Shown: positions 48,666 through 58,678, numbered from the stretch's first letter. The stretch: 64,000 nt of DNA from Hymenobacter sp. BT559 (GCF_016427535.1 NZ_JAELXV010000003.1:620001-684000), one strand, 5' to 3'. The notes: generated from the letters alone by a model not told the origin. Numbers and translations: made by a program.

Positions 48666-51600
48666 ATGGCAAACTTTACCCGCTACGTGCGTTTGGCCCT
48701 GTTGCTAGGCGCCGTGCCCGGCGCCAGCCGGGCGCAAGGGTCGTTGGCTTTCGCCAGCCAAAATCCGCGCTCGCCGGTAGCTTCGGCTCGCGCTTCGGCC
48801 TCGGCCCAAGTATCGCTGGAAGCCTTTATCCAGGAGCTGCAAAGCACTTACAAAGTCAATTTTCTTTACCGCAACCAGCTCATAACTGGCCGGTACCTGG
48901 CCAAGGCCCACCCAGCTTTTAAATCGCTGCCCGAAGCCCTGCGCTACGTGACCCAGCAGAGCGGCCTGGAGTTTGAGCGCCTCAAGGACGGTCTGTACGT
49001 TATCGTGCCAAAGCCTACCGCCCAGAATACTACGCAGCCAGAGGTGCCGCAGGAGGTACCCCCGCTGCTGGCTTCAACTGGGTCGGCCATCACTAGTACC
49101 CTGGCCGACGTGCCCGTGGCTGGCCGCGTTACCGACAGCAAAGGGGTGGGACTGCCGGGCGTGACGGTGGTGGTGAAGGGCACCACCCAGGGCGCCAGCA
49201 CCGACACCGAGGGCAGGTTTAGCCTGCAAGCGCCGGAAAACAGCGTGCTGGTATTCAGCTTTGTGGGCTATACCCGCCAGGAAGTACCCATCACCGGCGC
49301 CACCAGCAACCTGGCCGTGTCGTTGGCCGACGAGGCGCAGGCGCTGACGGACGTGGTAGTAGTGGGCTACGGCACCCAGCAGCGCGCCAACGTGACGGGC
49401 GCCATCAATACCGTGAGCGGTGCCACGCTCGAAAACCGCCCCGTTACCAACGTGGCGCAGGCGCTGCAAGGCTCGTCGCCTAACCTCACCATTCAGCAGA
49501 ACAGCGCCGAGCCGGGTGCGGGCCTCAACATCAACATCCGGGGTGTAGGCACCCTAGGCAATGCCTCGCCGCTGATTATCGTGGACGGCATTGCGGGCTC
49601 GCTCAACGCCATCAATCCCAATGACATCGAGAGCGTGACAGTGCTGAAGGATGCGGCTTCGGCCGCCATCTACGGCTCGCGCGCTGCCAACGGCGTACTG
49701 CTGGTAACCACCAAGCAGGGCGCGCTCAACCAGAAGCCGGTTATCAGCTACAACACGGTGCTGGGTTTCCAAGCGCCTAACTTCCAGCGCCGGCCGGTTA
49801 CGGGCCTCCAGTTCATGGAGCTCAAGAACGAGGCGCTCGTGAATTCGGGGCAGGCGCCGCAGTTCTCGCCCCAGCAGATGCGCGACTTCGCCGCGCACGG
49901 CGACTACGACTGGCAGCTCAACCAAGTGTTGAAGGAGCAGGCCTTCCAGCAAAACCACAACCTGAGCGTGAGCGGCAGTTCGGGCAAAACCCGCTACCTC
50001 GTTTCCCTAGGGTACGTAGACCAGAATAGTCTGTTCTACGGTGATAACTACGGGTTTAAGCGCCTAAACGGCCGCCTCAACCTGACGACGCAAGTCACGG
50101 ACCGGCTCAAGCTGGGCGCCATCGTGTCGTATGCCCATGTGGGTACCCGCGAGCACGCTTTCGGTACCGAGTGGATTATCAGTGGTGCGGCCCGCATCCC
50201 GGTTATCTACCCCGTGCAGGATGAGCAGGGCAACTACGTAACAGCGGCCACGGCCAGCGACAACTCGGTGAACCGCCTGCTCAACGGCGGCCTGCGCACC
50301 AACTCCAACGACAACGTATTCGGCAACCTCAACGCCGAGTTTGAAATTATCAAGGGCCTGAAGCTGCGCGGCTTGGTGGGCGGCGACCTATGGAGCTACC
50401 AGAACGACGAGTTTCGGCGCAGCCTGATGTACGTGACGCCCGACGGCTCGCCCACGGCGGGCGGCGATGGCAACAACGCGGTGCAAAACCGCAACCAGCG
50501 CACGCTACTCACCAACTACCAAGCCACCCTCAACTACGACCGCACCTTTGCGGAGAAGCACAGCGTGCAGGCGCTAGTGGGCTACTCGACTGAGCACTTC
50601 ACCGATGACCGCCGCGGCATCCTAGTCACCAACATACCGGGCAACCAGTTTGGGGTCATTAATAATGGTACTACTTACGGCGGCATTACCGACCCTAGCG
50701 GCGGCTACCACGCCAACGGCACCTACGGCAACCAAGAGCAGTGGGCGCTAAACTCGGTATTCGGACGCTTGAACTACTCGTTTGCCGGCAAGTACTTGGT
50801 AGAGGGCAGCTTCCGCTACGACGGCTCGTCGCGCTTTGCCAGCAACCAGCGCTGGGGCTTCTTCCCGTCGGGCTCGGTGGGCTGGCGCCCGCTGGAAGAG
50901 AACTTCCTAGAGTTCCTCAAATCGACGCTTAGTGACCTGAAGGTGCGCGGCTCCCTAGGTCAGCTGGGCAACCAGAACATTGGCCTATACCGCTACCTGA
51001 GCACTGTAAGCCTGGCGCCGGGTACGTACTCGTTCGGCGGTACGCCGGTGTCGGGGTCGTATTTCAGCACCTCTAACTCGGCCATCACCTGGGAAACGGC
51101 CACCATGGGTAACGTGGGCCTCGACGTAGGCTTCTTCCAGAATGCGCTGTCGTTCAGCGTTGATTACTTCGATAAGCGCACCAGCAACATCCTCATCGAC
51201 CTGCCGGTGGCGGGGGCCTTCGGTGCTGGCGCACCTACCCAGAATGCCGCCAAAGTGCGCAACCGGGGCTGGGAAGTAACGGCCACGTACCGCATGCGCA
51301 CCGAGCGCGGCTTCAACCAGAGCCTGAGCCTGAACGCAGCGGACAGCCGCAACACCGTCCTTGACACCAGGGGCGTCGAAACCATTCGGGGTGGCGATGC
51401 GACCAACATCATCCGCGAGGGCTGGCCTATTAACTCGTACTTCGGCTACCGCACGGCCGGCCTCTACCAAACTCTGGAAGAAGCAAACGCTGGCCCCCAG
51501 CCCGCCTTCATAGCGCCCGGTACGCTGCGGCCCGGCGACATCCGCTACGTAGACCGCAATGGCGATGGCATTATCAACCAGGACGACCGCTTTATCCTGG

Positions 51601-52130
51601 GCAACCCGTTTCCTAGGTACACCTTCGGGGCCACGTACACGGCCGACTACAAGGGCTTCGACCTGCTGGTGTTTGTGCAGGGCGTGGGCAAGCGCAGCCT
51701 CTACATCCGGGGCGAGGGCGTGGAAGCTTTCCACAACAACTGGGAAAACGTGTACCAGCAGCACCTTGACCGCTGGACGCCCACCAACCCTAATGCTGAC
51801 TACCCGCGCCTGACCATCGGCACGGCCTCGACCAACAACAACCAGGGCTCGGACTACTGGCTGCAAAACGGCGCCTACGCCCGCCTCAAAAACGTGCAGT
51901 TTGGCTATACCCTGCCGGCCGCACTCACCAAGAAAGCCTACATCCAGCGGTTGCGCATTTTCGCGTCGGGCCAGGATTTGTTCACCATCAGCCACTTGAA
52001 GAAAATCGGGTTTGACCCCGAAATCTCGGAGTTCAGCGAGAGCGTGGGCACTGGCGGAGGTGTGGGCAGCAGCGGCCGCGTGTACCCAGCAGTGCGCGTC
52101 ATGACCCTAGGCGTTGATATTTCCTTCTAA
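48666..52130 (+). CDS. SusC/RagA TonB-dependent transporter with STN domain (PUL C2)
   Basis: 1154 aa. Signal peptide, STN domain (VSLEAFIQELQSTYKVNFLY..), CNA-B domain (VAGRVTDSKGVGLPGVTVVV), TonB-box region (DVVVVGYGTQQRANVTGAIN), plug (GSSPNLTIQQNSAEPGAGLN, GNASPLIIVDGIAGS) and barrel ending VMTLGVDISF. First gene of the mannan import pair. The gene order SusC-SusD-SusE-GH76-GH92 matches yeast alpha-mannan PULs known in Bacteroides. It would import alpha-mannan oligosaccharides. Confidence 0.95.
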   Translation: MANFTRYVRLALLLGAVPGASRAQGSLAFASQNPRSPVASARASASAQVSLEAFIQELQSTYKVNFLYRNQLITGRYLAKAHPAFKSLPEALRYVTQQSGLEFERLKDGLYVIVPKPTAQNTTQPEVPQEVPPLLASTGSAITSTLADVPVAGRVTDSKGVGLPGVTVVVKGTTQGASTDTEGRFSLQAPENSVLVFSFVGYTRQEVPITGATSNLAVSLADEAQALTDVVVVGYGTQQRANVTGAINTVSGATLENRPVTNVAQALQGSSPNLTIQQNSAEPGAGLNINIRGVGTLGNASPLIIVDGIAGSLNAINPNDIESVTVLKDAASAAIYGSRAANGVLLVTTKQGALNQKPVISYNTVLGFQAPNFQRRPVTGLQFMELKNEALVNSGQAPQFSPQQMRDFAAHGDYDWQLNQVLKEQAFQQNHNLSVSGSSGKTRYLVSLGYVDQNSLFYGDNYGFKRLNGRLNLTTQVTDRLKLGAIVSYAHVGTREHAFGTEWIISGAARIPVIYPVQDEQGNYVTAATASDNSVNRLLNGGLRTNSNDNVFGNLNAEFEIIKGLKLRGLVGGDLWSYQNDEFRRSLMYVTPDGSPTAGGDGNNAVQNRNQRTLLTNYQATLNYDRTFAEKHSVQALVGYSTEHFTDDRRGILVTNIPGNQFGVINNGTTYGGITDPSGGYHANGTYGNQEQWALNSVFGRLNYSFAGKYLVEGSFRYDGSSRFASNQRWGFFPSGSVGWRPLEENFLEFLKSTLSDLKVRGSLGQLGNQNIGLYRYLSTVSLAPGTYSFGGTPVSGSYFSTSNSAITWETATMGNVGLDVGFFQNALSFSVDYFDKRTSNILIDLPVAGAFGAGAPTQNAAKVRNRGWEVTATYRMRTERGFNQSLSLNAADSRNTVLDTRGVETIRGGDATNIIREGWPINSYFGYRTAGLYQTLEEANAGPQPAFIAPGTLRPGDIRYVDRNGDGIINQDDRFILGNPFPRYTFGATYTADYKGFDLLVFVQGVGKRSLYIRGEGVEAFHNNWENVYQQHLDRWTPTNPNADYPRLTIGTASTNNNQGSDYWLQNGAYARLKNVQFGYTLPAALTKKAYIQRLRIFASGQDLFTISHLKKIGFDPEISEFSESVGTGGGVGSSGRVYPAVRVMTLGVDISF

Positions 52131-52137
52131 TCTCTAT

Positions 52138-52144
52138 CCCACCC
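52138..52144 (+). promoter_or_regulatory. CCCACCC leader of SusD (PUL C2)
   Basis: TCTCTATCCCACCC, 3 nt before the ATG at 52148. Confidence 0.45.
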
Positions 52145-52147
52145 ATC

Positions 52148-53764
52148 ATGCTGATTAATCGCCACCTCCGCCACACGCTACTGCTTGGGCTAGGGCTAGG
52201 CTTGGGGCTCGCGTCGTGCCAAAAGCTCGACCTGCCGCCCACCGACCGCCCCACCGATGCCACGTTTTGGCAGCAGCCGTCTGACGCGGCCAACGTGCTG
52301 ACCACGGCCTACGAAAACCTCTACAATTCGGAGTATTTCTTCTTCAACGAAACGCTCTCCGACAACGCTTATAACAAGAGCGACGTCAACGGCTCGAACT
52401 CGCGCAACATTGCGGAGGGCGCCTACGGCACCAACCAAGCGCGCGTTACCAACGAGTGGGGCTACCACTACGCGGGCATCCGTAAGTGCAACCAGCTGCT
52501 GGCCAACATCGACAAGATTTCGGACCTTGATGCCGGCCTCAAGGCCCGCTACATTGCCGAGGCCCGCGCCCTGCGCGCCTATCAGTACTTCCAACTGCTG
52601 ACTTGGTACGGCGACGTGCCCCTCATAACCACCGAAATCAACGTGAGCGACGCGGCGGGCTTGGCCCGTACGTCGCGCGCCGAGGTGCTCGATTTTGTAC
52701 TGAAAGAGCTGGACGCTGCGGCAGCCGACCTGCCCATCAACACCGCCTACGCCGCCACCGACCGCGGCCGCTTTACCAAGGGCGGGGCGCTGGCCGTGAA
52801 GGCGCGAGTACTGCTCTATGAAGGCCGCTGGGCCGACGTAACGGCCGTAACCGAGCAGCTCCTAGGTGGCCAAGTAGGCAGCTACAGCCTGTTTTCGAGC
52901 TACGCCGGCGTGTTTTCGCCCAACAACGAGGGCAACAGCGAGGTGATGCTCGACTTGCAGTACCTGTTTCCGTCGCGCACCTACTCCGAGCAGCGCTTCT
53001 TTATTCCGCGCACCGAGGGCAAGCTCATCTGTGCCATTGCGCCTACGCAGGAGCTGGTGGATAGCTACGTGATGGCCAACGGCAAAGCCATCGGCGAAGC
53101 CGGCTCGGGCTACAACGAGGCCACGCCTTACGTGGGCCGCGACCCGCGCTTTGCCGCTACGCTGGTATACGATGGCTACCGCTGGCAGCGCCCCGATGGG
53201 TCGAGCATCCTCATCCGCACGGTGCCGGGCACCGGCGACAACTCGGTGGACCGCGCCGACGCTAGCCCCACCGGCTACTACTCGGCCAAGTACTTTGACC
53301 CCACCGCCGACGCCAACCTCAACTCGGGCCTGAACCTGATACTGGTGCGCTACGCCGACGTGCTGCTCATGCACGCCGAAGCTAAGAATGAGCTAGGCCT
53401 GCTCACGGCCTCGGAATGGGACCGCACCATTGGAGCGCTGCGCCGCCGGGCCGGCTTTACTGACCCCGCCGCGCTCACCTTCCCTGGGGGCGATAAGGCT
53501 AGCCTGCAAACGGTGGTGCGCCGCGAGCGCCGCACCGAGCTGGCCATGGAAGGCACGCGCATCTTCGACCTGCGCCGCTGGAAAACTGCCCAAACCGCCC
53601 TCACGGGCTATGCCCACGGCATCAAGGCCGGCGACCCCAACGTGGACAACGGCTACCTGCGCGTAGACCAGCGCACGTTTGACCCCGCCAAGCACTACCT
53701 CTGGCCCGTGCCCCAGCGCGAGCGCGACATCAACCCCAACCTCACGCAAAACCCCGGCTGGTAG
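52148..53764 (+). CDS. SusD/RagB-family lipoprotein (PUL C2)
   Basis: 538 aa. Lipobox LGLASC (about Cys24) then CQKLDLPPTDRPTDATFW. SusD features: YIAEARALRAYQYFQLLTWY with YGDVPLI, GGALAVKARVLLYEGRW, VRRERRTELAMEGTRIFDLR and a final LTQNPGW. It lies 17 bp after SusC, so the pair is co-transcribed. Binds the glycan over the SusC pore. Confidence 0.95.
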   Translation: MLINRHLRHTLLLGLGLGLGLASCQKLDLPPTDRPTDATFWQQPSDAANVLTTAYENLYNSEYFFFNETLSDNAYNKSDVNGSNSRNIAEGAYGTNQARVTNEWGYHYAGIRKCNQLLANIDKISDLDAGLKARYIAEARALRAYQYFQLLTWYGDVPLITTEINVSDAAGLARTSRAEVLDFVLKELDAAAADLPINTAYAATDRGRFTKGGALAVKARVLLYEGRWADVTAVTEQLLGGQVGSYSLFSSYAGVFSPNNEGNSEVMLDLQYLFPSRTYSEQRFFIPRTEGKLICAIAPTQELVDSYVMANGKAIGEAGSGYNEATPYVGRDPRFAATLVYDGYRWQRPDGSSILIRTVPGTGDNSVDRADASPTGYYSAKYFDPTADANLNSGLNLILVRYADVLLMHAEAKNELGLLTASEWDRTIGALRRRAGFTDPAALTFPGGDKASLQTVVRRERRTELAMEGTRIFDLRRWKTAQTALTGYAHGIKAGDPNVDNGYLRVDQRTFDPAKHYLWPVPQRERDINPNLTQNPGW

Positions 53765-53806
53765 TCCTGGCCCTCCCACTCAGCATATCTCCTCGCCTCT
53801 CTTACC

Positions 53807-54943
53807 ATGAAAAAGTTTTCCCACCCACTGCTACTGTTCGTAGCTCTCCTAGGTCTGCTTGCTGGTTGCAAGAAAGACGAAAAGGCCCTGGACGACACCA
53901 TCACGCCGGTGTCGAACTACATTTCGCCCGCCGATAACAGCTTCTTCCGCCTCGACCCGCCTTCCAACGCGGCCGTGACCTTTGAGTGGAGCCAGGCCCG
54001 CGCCGCCGATGGCACGCTGGTGCTCTACGAAGTGCTGTTTGACAAAGATGGCGGCGACTTCTCGAAGCCGGTTTATAGCACTGTATCGGGCACCAATGGC
54101 CTCGAAAATAAGCTGACTCTCAGCCACGGCGACCTGAACAGAATCGCCAACCTGGCCGGTATTGCCTCGCAAAGCCAAGGCAAAATGAAGTGGATGGTGA
54201 ACGCCTCGAAGGGCCTGAACGTGATGCCCGCCTCGGCAGCGCGCACCTTCACGGTCGAGCGCCCCGCTGGCTTCTCGGTTATCCCCGGCAACCTGTACCT
54301 CACGGGCTCGGGCACCGAGGGCGGCGCCACGCTCAGCCAGGCCTTGCCATTCAAGCGCTTGTCGTCGGGGGTGTTTGAGCTTTACACCAAGCTTGGCCCC
54401 GGCGACGTGAAGATGGTAGACCAAACCACCGGCACGCCCACCGAATACTACATCAATGGCACCAAGCTGCTGCAAGGCGCCAACGCCACCAGCCCCGCCA
54501 CCACGGCGGCCGTGTACCGCGTAACCCTCGACTTCAACAACGGCTCGTCGGTGCTCACCGAGATTCAGTCGGTGGGCCTGTGGGTAGCGGCGCAGAATAA
54601 AGTGACGGTGACCTTGCCCTACGTAGGCAAAGGCCTGTGGGAAATCGACAACACCCCGATTGAGTTCTTCCAGTTTGACTGGGGCCGCGACGAGCGTTAC
54701 AAGTTTGTCTTCACCGAAAAGAACGCCGCGGGTACCGTAGCGGCGCGCCAGTACGGCAGCACTAACACCGACAACCAACCGCCTACGGCCAACACGGCCG
54801 CGGCCTACTTCAACATTGTGCCGGTGGGTACCGACCAGTGGAACAACTCCTATAAGTTTCCGGGCACCGCCGACCGCAAGAGTGTAGACATCCTGGTGAT
54901 GATGCAGCCCGCTGCCTATACCCACCAGGTGAAAGTGCGCTAG
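53807..54943 (+). CDS. SusE-like outer-membrane lipoprotein
   Basis: 378 aa. Lipobox LLAGC (Cys21) then CKKDEKALDDTITPVSNY. The N-terminal ~130 residues form an Ig-like SusE domain (ISPADNSFFRLDPPSNAAVTFEW-like opening, LYEVLFDKDGGDFSKPVY), followed by C-terminal SusF/CBM-like modules (GNLYLTGSGTEGG.., LPYVGKGLWEIDNTPIEF). SusE/F proteins bind glycan at the cell surface and help feed SusC/D. It follows SusD by 42 bp. Confidence 0.85.
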   Translation: MKKFSHPLLLFVALLGLLAGCKKDEKALDDTITPVSNYISPADNSFFRLDPPSNAAVTFEWSQARAADGTLVLYEVLFDKDGGDFSKPVYSTVSGTNGLENKLTLSHGDLNRIANLAGIASQSQGKMKWMVNASKGLNVMPASAARTFTVERPAGFSVIPGNLYLTGSGTEGGATLSQALPFKRLSSGVFELYTKLGPGDVKMVDQTTGTPTEYYINGTKLLQGANATSPATTAAVYRVTLDFNNGSSVLTEIQSVGLWVAAQNKVTVTLPYVGKGLWEIDNTPIEFFQFDWGRDERYKFVFTEKNAAGTVAARQYGSTNTDNQPPTANTAAAYFNIVPVGTDQWNNSYKFPGTADRKSVDILVMMQPAAYTHQVKVR

Positions 54944-54984
54944 GTAGCAACGTCTTTGTATAACAAGGTTTAACCCTCGTGCTT

Positions 54985-56139
54985 ATGCCCTCTTTTCGGA
55001 TAAATGCCGGCGCGTTACTAGGCTTAGCCTTCCTGGCTGGCTGCAACGAACCGGTTGATGATATGATAACGCCACCGGCCCCCAAGCCGGTGGCCGTAGT
55101 GGCCAACTGGTCTGCCCGCGCCGACTCGGCGCAGGCGGCACTCGACCAGTCCTTCTGGTCGCCTACCGAATACTATTATTTGCAGAACAGCGCTAAGAAG
55201 CCCGACTTCAACTACTGGTGGCAGGGCCACGGCCTCGACGTGCTGCTCGATGGCTACCAGCGCACCAAAGTGCTCGACTACATCACCAAGATGCAGCAGC
55301 TGCAGCAGGGCGCCAAGAAGAAGAACGGCAACACTTACCTCAACAATTTTTACGACGACATGGCCTGGCAGGCCCTGGCTAACCTGCGGGCGTTTCAGAT
55401 AACGCAGGACCAGTCATATAAAGCCACGGCCCAACTGCTGTGGGCCGACCTCAAAAATGGCTGGAACACCGAGCAGGGCGGTGGCATAGCCTGGAAGAAA
55501 GACCAGCGCGACTACAAAAACACGCCAGCCAACGCGCCGGTAGCCATCCTAGGTGCCCGCCTCTACCAGCTCGACCGCAACCCCGACGACCTAGCCTGGG
55601 CCACCAAGATTTATGACTGGCAGAAAAAGACCCTCGTGGACCCTACCACCGGGGTGGTGTGGGACGGCATCAACCGCCAGGGCAACGGCCAGATTGACAA
55701 GGACTGGCGCTTTACCTACAACCAGGGCGTGTATATAGGGGCCGGCCTGGAGCTGTACCGCGCTACCCAGCAGAGCACCTACCTCGACGACGCCAACCGC
55801 ACGGCCGGCTACGTGCTCAACGACAGCCAGCTCGCGCCCGGCGGCGTGCTCAAGGATGAAGGCGGCGGCGATGGGGGCTTGTTCAAAGGCATTTTGGTGC
55901 GCTACCTAGCGCAGCTCGCCACTGACCCCGCCGTGGCGGCCGCTACCCGCGCCCGTTATGTGTCCTTCCTCAAGTTCAACGGCGAGAGCCTGTACAACAA
56001 AGGCACGAGCCGGCCACAGTTTCTATTCAATACCAACTGGACTTCGCGGCCGGGCGGCACTGTCGATGGCTCGACGCAGCTGAGCGGCGTGATGATGTTT
56101 GAAATAATGGCCGATTTACAGGCCCGCAAGCTCCTCTAG
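54985..56139 (+). CDS. GH76 endo-alpha-1,6-mannanase, lipoprotein
   Basis: 384 aa from the ATG at 54985. Lipobox AFLAGC (Cys20), CNEPVDDMITPP. GH76 catalytic pair Asp124-Asp125 in NFYDDMAWQALANLRAFQ; other family stretches WWQGHGLDVLLDGYQR and FTYNQGVYIGAGLELYR. Probably displayed on the cell surface, where it cuts the alpha-1,6-mannan backbone for SusCD import. No sorting domain, in contrast to the GH76 at 39787. It lies 41 bp after SusE. Confidence 0.92.
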   Translation: MPSFRINAGALLGLAFLAGCNEPVDDMITPPAPKPVAVVANWSARADSAQAALDQSFWSPTEYYYLQNSAKKPDFNYWWQGHGLDVLLDGYQRTKVLDYITKMQQLQQGAKKKNGNTYLNNFYDDMAWQALANLRAFQITQDQSYKATAQLLWADLKNGWNTEQGGGIAWKKDQRDYKNTPANAPVAILGARLYQLDRNPDDLAWATKIYDWQKKTLVDPTTGVVWDGINRQGNGQIDKDWRFTYNQGVYIGAGLELYRATQQSTYLDDANRTAGYVLNDSQLAPGGVLKDEGGGDGGLFKGILVRYLAQLATDPAVAAATRARYVSFLKFNGESLYNKGTSRPQFLFNTNWTSRPGGTVDGSTQLSGVMMFEIMADLQARKLL

Positions 56140-56201
56140 GTTGCCACAACTACCTAGTTGACGATAAGGACCGGGCTGCGCGGTGGGGTGCGGTCTGGTC
56201 C

Positions 56202-56242
56202 GCCCGCGTCTGGCTGGTGGAGCCGGGCGCGGGCATTTTTTT
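56202..56242 (+). terminator. Intrinsic terminator between GH76 and GH92
   Basis: GCCCGCG (56202-56208) pairs with CGCGGGC (56228-56234), with further GGCT/AGCC pairing inside, followed by ATTTTTTT. It stands 27 bp before the GH92 ATG. Typical Rho-independent terminator or attenuator. Confidence 0.75.
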
Positions 56243-56268
56243 GCACTTGCTATTCTTAAAACTCCTGT

Positions 56269-58662
56269 ATGAAATTGATTGTCAAGGCTAGCGCGGGGGC
56301 GCTGGGACTGCTGCTGGCGGCGGGCGAGGTTAACGCGCAAAGCGCGGCCAAAGCGTCTAACGTGCTGAAGTACGTAAACCCCAACATCGGCACGGCGCAC
56401 AGCCGCTGGTTTTTCTACACGCCCGCGGCCGTGCCCTACGGTATGGCCAAGCTGGCGCCCTCTACCAACGGCCACTACGGCAATGCCTCGGGCTGGGAAG
56501 CGGTGGGCTACGACACCCGGCAGAACTCTATCGAGGGCTTCGTGCACTTTCACGAGTGGCAGGTGGGCGGCGTGAGCTTTATGCCCACCACCGGCGAGCT
56601 GCGCACCCAGCCCGGCGACCTCGACAAGCCGGACAGCGGCTACCGCTCGCGCTTCGACCGCAAAAACCAGGTGGCCGAGCCCGGCTATTATAAAGTACTG
56701 CTCGACGACTACGGTATCACGGCTGAGCTGACGGCCACCAAGCGGGTAGGCTTTCACCGCTATACCTTCCCCAAGAGCGAACAGGCGCACATTATTCTCG
56801 ACATCGGCAACAAGCAGGGCGAAAGCAGCGACGTGACCGACGCCAGCATCCGGATGGTGGACGCCACGCACGTGGAGGGCTTCGTGAACACCTACCCCAA
56901 GTACGTGAAAACCTATGACCCTAGCGGCAAGGTAAACATGTACTTCTACGGTGAAATCAGCAAGGCACCGGCCAACGTGGGCGCCTTCACAGCTGCCGGC
57001 ACCCAGCCCAATACTAAGTCGGCCACCGGCAAGGGCGCGGGCCTAGTGCTGAACTATCAAACTGCCGCGCAAGAGAAGGTGGAGCTGAAAATCGGCCTCT
57101 CGTACACTTCCATTGCTAACGCCAAGGCCAACCTGCTGGCCGAAGCCAAGAGCCTGACCTTTGACCAGGCCCGCACCGCGGCGCAAGCCACCTGGCAGCG
57201 CGAGCTGGGCAAAATCGCAGTAGAAGGTACCGATGAGCAAAGCAAGACCAAGTTCTACACCGGTCTGTTTCACGCCCTCCTAGGTCGCGGCATTGCCAGC
57301 GACGTGAGCGGTGCCTACCCCAAGCACGCCGGCCAGGTGGGGCAGCTAGTGGCTAGCGGCCCCGGCCCCAAGCCCGAGTTCATCAACACCGACGCCATTT
57401 GGGGCGGCTACTGGAACCTGACGCAGCTGTGGGCGCTGAGTTACCCTGAGTGGTATGGCAACTACGTGAACACCGAGCTACAAGTGTACCGCGATAAAGG
57501 TTGGTTTGGCGACGGCCTGGCTAATAGCGAGTTTGTGTCGGGCGTAGGTACCAACTTCGTGGGGCTAGCCGTGGCCGGTGCCTACCAGGTGGGCATCCGC
57601 AACTACGACGTAAACCTGGCCTACCAGGCTGTGCGTGCCAACGAACTGAACTACCGTAATCGCGCTTTTGGCTCGGGCAAGATGGACGTGAAGGCCTTCA
57701 CGCAGTACGGCTACGTGCCTTTCCGCGACGACTATAAAGAGTACAAGGGCGAGTGGTACAAGACCGACTCGACGGGCGCCTACTTCGCCAATTCGCATAC
57801 CCTAGAGTACAGCTACAGCGCTTTCGCGGCCGCCCAGATGGCGAAGGCCCTAGGTAAGAAAGCCGACTACGAGCAGCTCATTAAGCTTTCCAACGGCTGG
57901 CAAAAGATTCTAAATCCGCAGAGCAAGCTGATGCAGCCCAAGCTGGCCGACGGCACGTTCGCGGCCAACTTCAAACCCTTTGAGCCATGGCGCGGCTTCC
58001 AGGAGGGCAATGCGATGCAGTACAGCTTCTACGTGCCGCAGAACCCTGCCGGCCTTATTGCAGCGATGGGGCGCGACAAGTTCAACAACCGCCTCGACAG
58101 CATCTTTACGGCTTCGGCCAAAACGGGCTTTGGCGGTGGCAAGGAAATTGATGCCTTCGCCGGCGTCAACGCCATCTACAACCAAGGCAACCAGCCCTGC
58201 CTGCACATCAGCTGGTTGTTCAACTTCTCGGGCCAGCCCTGGCTGACGCAGAAGTGGACCCGCCAGATTTGCGATGAGTTCTACGGCACCGAGCCCATCC
58301 ACGGCTACGGCTACGGCCAAGACGAGGACCAGGGCCAGCTCGGCTCGTGGTACGTTATCACGGCCCTAGGGCTGTTCGACGTGAAAGGCTTCACCGATGC
58401 CCGGCCCATCATCGAGCTGGGTAGCCCCATCTTCAGCAAGTCTACCATCCAGCTGGGCAACCAGAAGAAGCTGGTTATTGAAGCCAAAAACACGTCCAAG
58501 ACCAACCTATACGTACAGTCGGCTGAGCTGAACGGCAAGCCGCTGAACAACTGCTGGCTCTACCGCGACGAGTTGATGAAAGGCGGCAAGCTGGTGTTCA
58601 CGATGGGCGCGCAACCCAATAAAGCCTGGGGCAGCAAGACCCCGCCGCCCTCGGCGCAGTAG
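56269..58662 (+). CDS. GH92 exo-alpha-mannosidase
   Basis: 797 aa. Signal peptide (MKLIVKASAGALGLLLAAGE). GH92 opening YVNPNIGTAHSRWF; TDAIWGGYWNLTQLWALSYP in the middle; EGNAMQYSFYVPQNPAG; and the catalytic GYGYGQDEDQGQLGSWYV with Asp685 and Asp687 (base region) near the end. Ca-dependent inverting alpha-mannosidase, distinct from the GH92 at 37472 (different length and motif spelling). A terminator hairpin separates it from GH76, so its expression may be partly independent. Confidence 0.92.
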   Translation: MKLIVKASAGALGLLLAAGEVNAQSAAKASNVLKYVNPNIGTAHSRWFFYTPAAVPYGMAKLAPSTNGHYGNASGWEAVGYDTRQNSIEGFVHFHEWQVGGVSFMPTTGELRTQPGDLDKPDSGYRSRFDRKNQVAEPGYYKVLLDDYGITAELTATKRVGFHRYTFPKSEQAHIILDIGNKQGESSDVTDASIRMVDATHVEGFVNTYPKYVKTYDPSGKVNMYFYGEISKAPANVGAFTAAGTQPNTKSATGKGAGLVLNYQTAAQEKVELKIGLSYTSIANAKANLLAEAKSLTFDQARTAAQATWQRELGKIAVEGTDEQSKTKFYTGLFHALLGRGIASDVSGAYPKHAGQVGQLVASGPGPKPEFINTDAIWGGYWNLTQLWALSYPEWYGNYVNTELQVYRDKGWFGDGLANSEFVSGVGTNFVGLAVAGAYQVGIRNYDVNLAYQAVRANELNYRNRAFGSGKMDVKAFTQYGYVPFRDDYKEYKGEWYKTDSTGAYFANSHTLEYSYSAFAAAQMAKALGKKADYEQLIKLSNGWQKILNPQSKLMQPKLADGTFAANFKPFEPWRGFQEGNAMQYSFYVPQNPAGLIAAMGRDKFNNRLDSIFTASAKTGFGGGKEIDAFAGVNAIYNQGNQPCLHISWLFNFSGQPWLTQKWTRQICDEFYGTEPIHGYGYGQDEDQGQLGSWYVITALGLFDVKGFTDARPIIELGSPIFSKSTIQLGNQKKLVIEAKNTSKTNLYVQSAELNGKPLNNCWLYRDELMKGGKLVFTMGAQPNKAWGSKTPPPSAQ

Positions 58663-58678
58663 ACGCGCGTGAGTTGGT

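Noticed and set aside
53849..54925. 358-codon minus-strand frame opposite the SusE-like gene
   Set aside because: Antisense to a lipoprotein gene with clear motifs; composition typical of shadow frames. The same holds for frames at 5953-6759 and 50985-51995.
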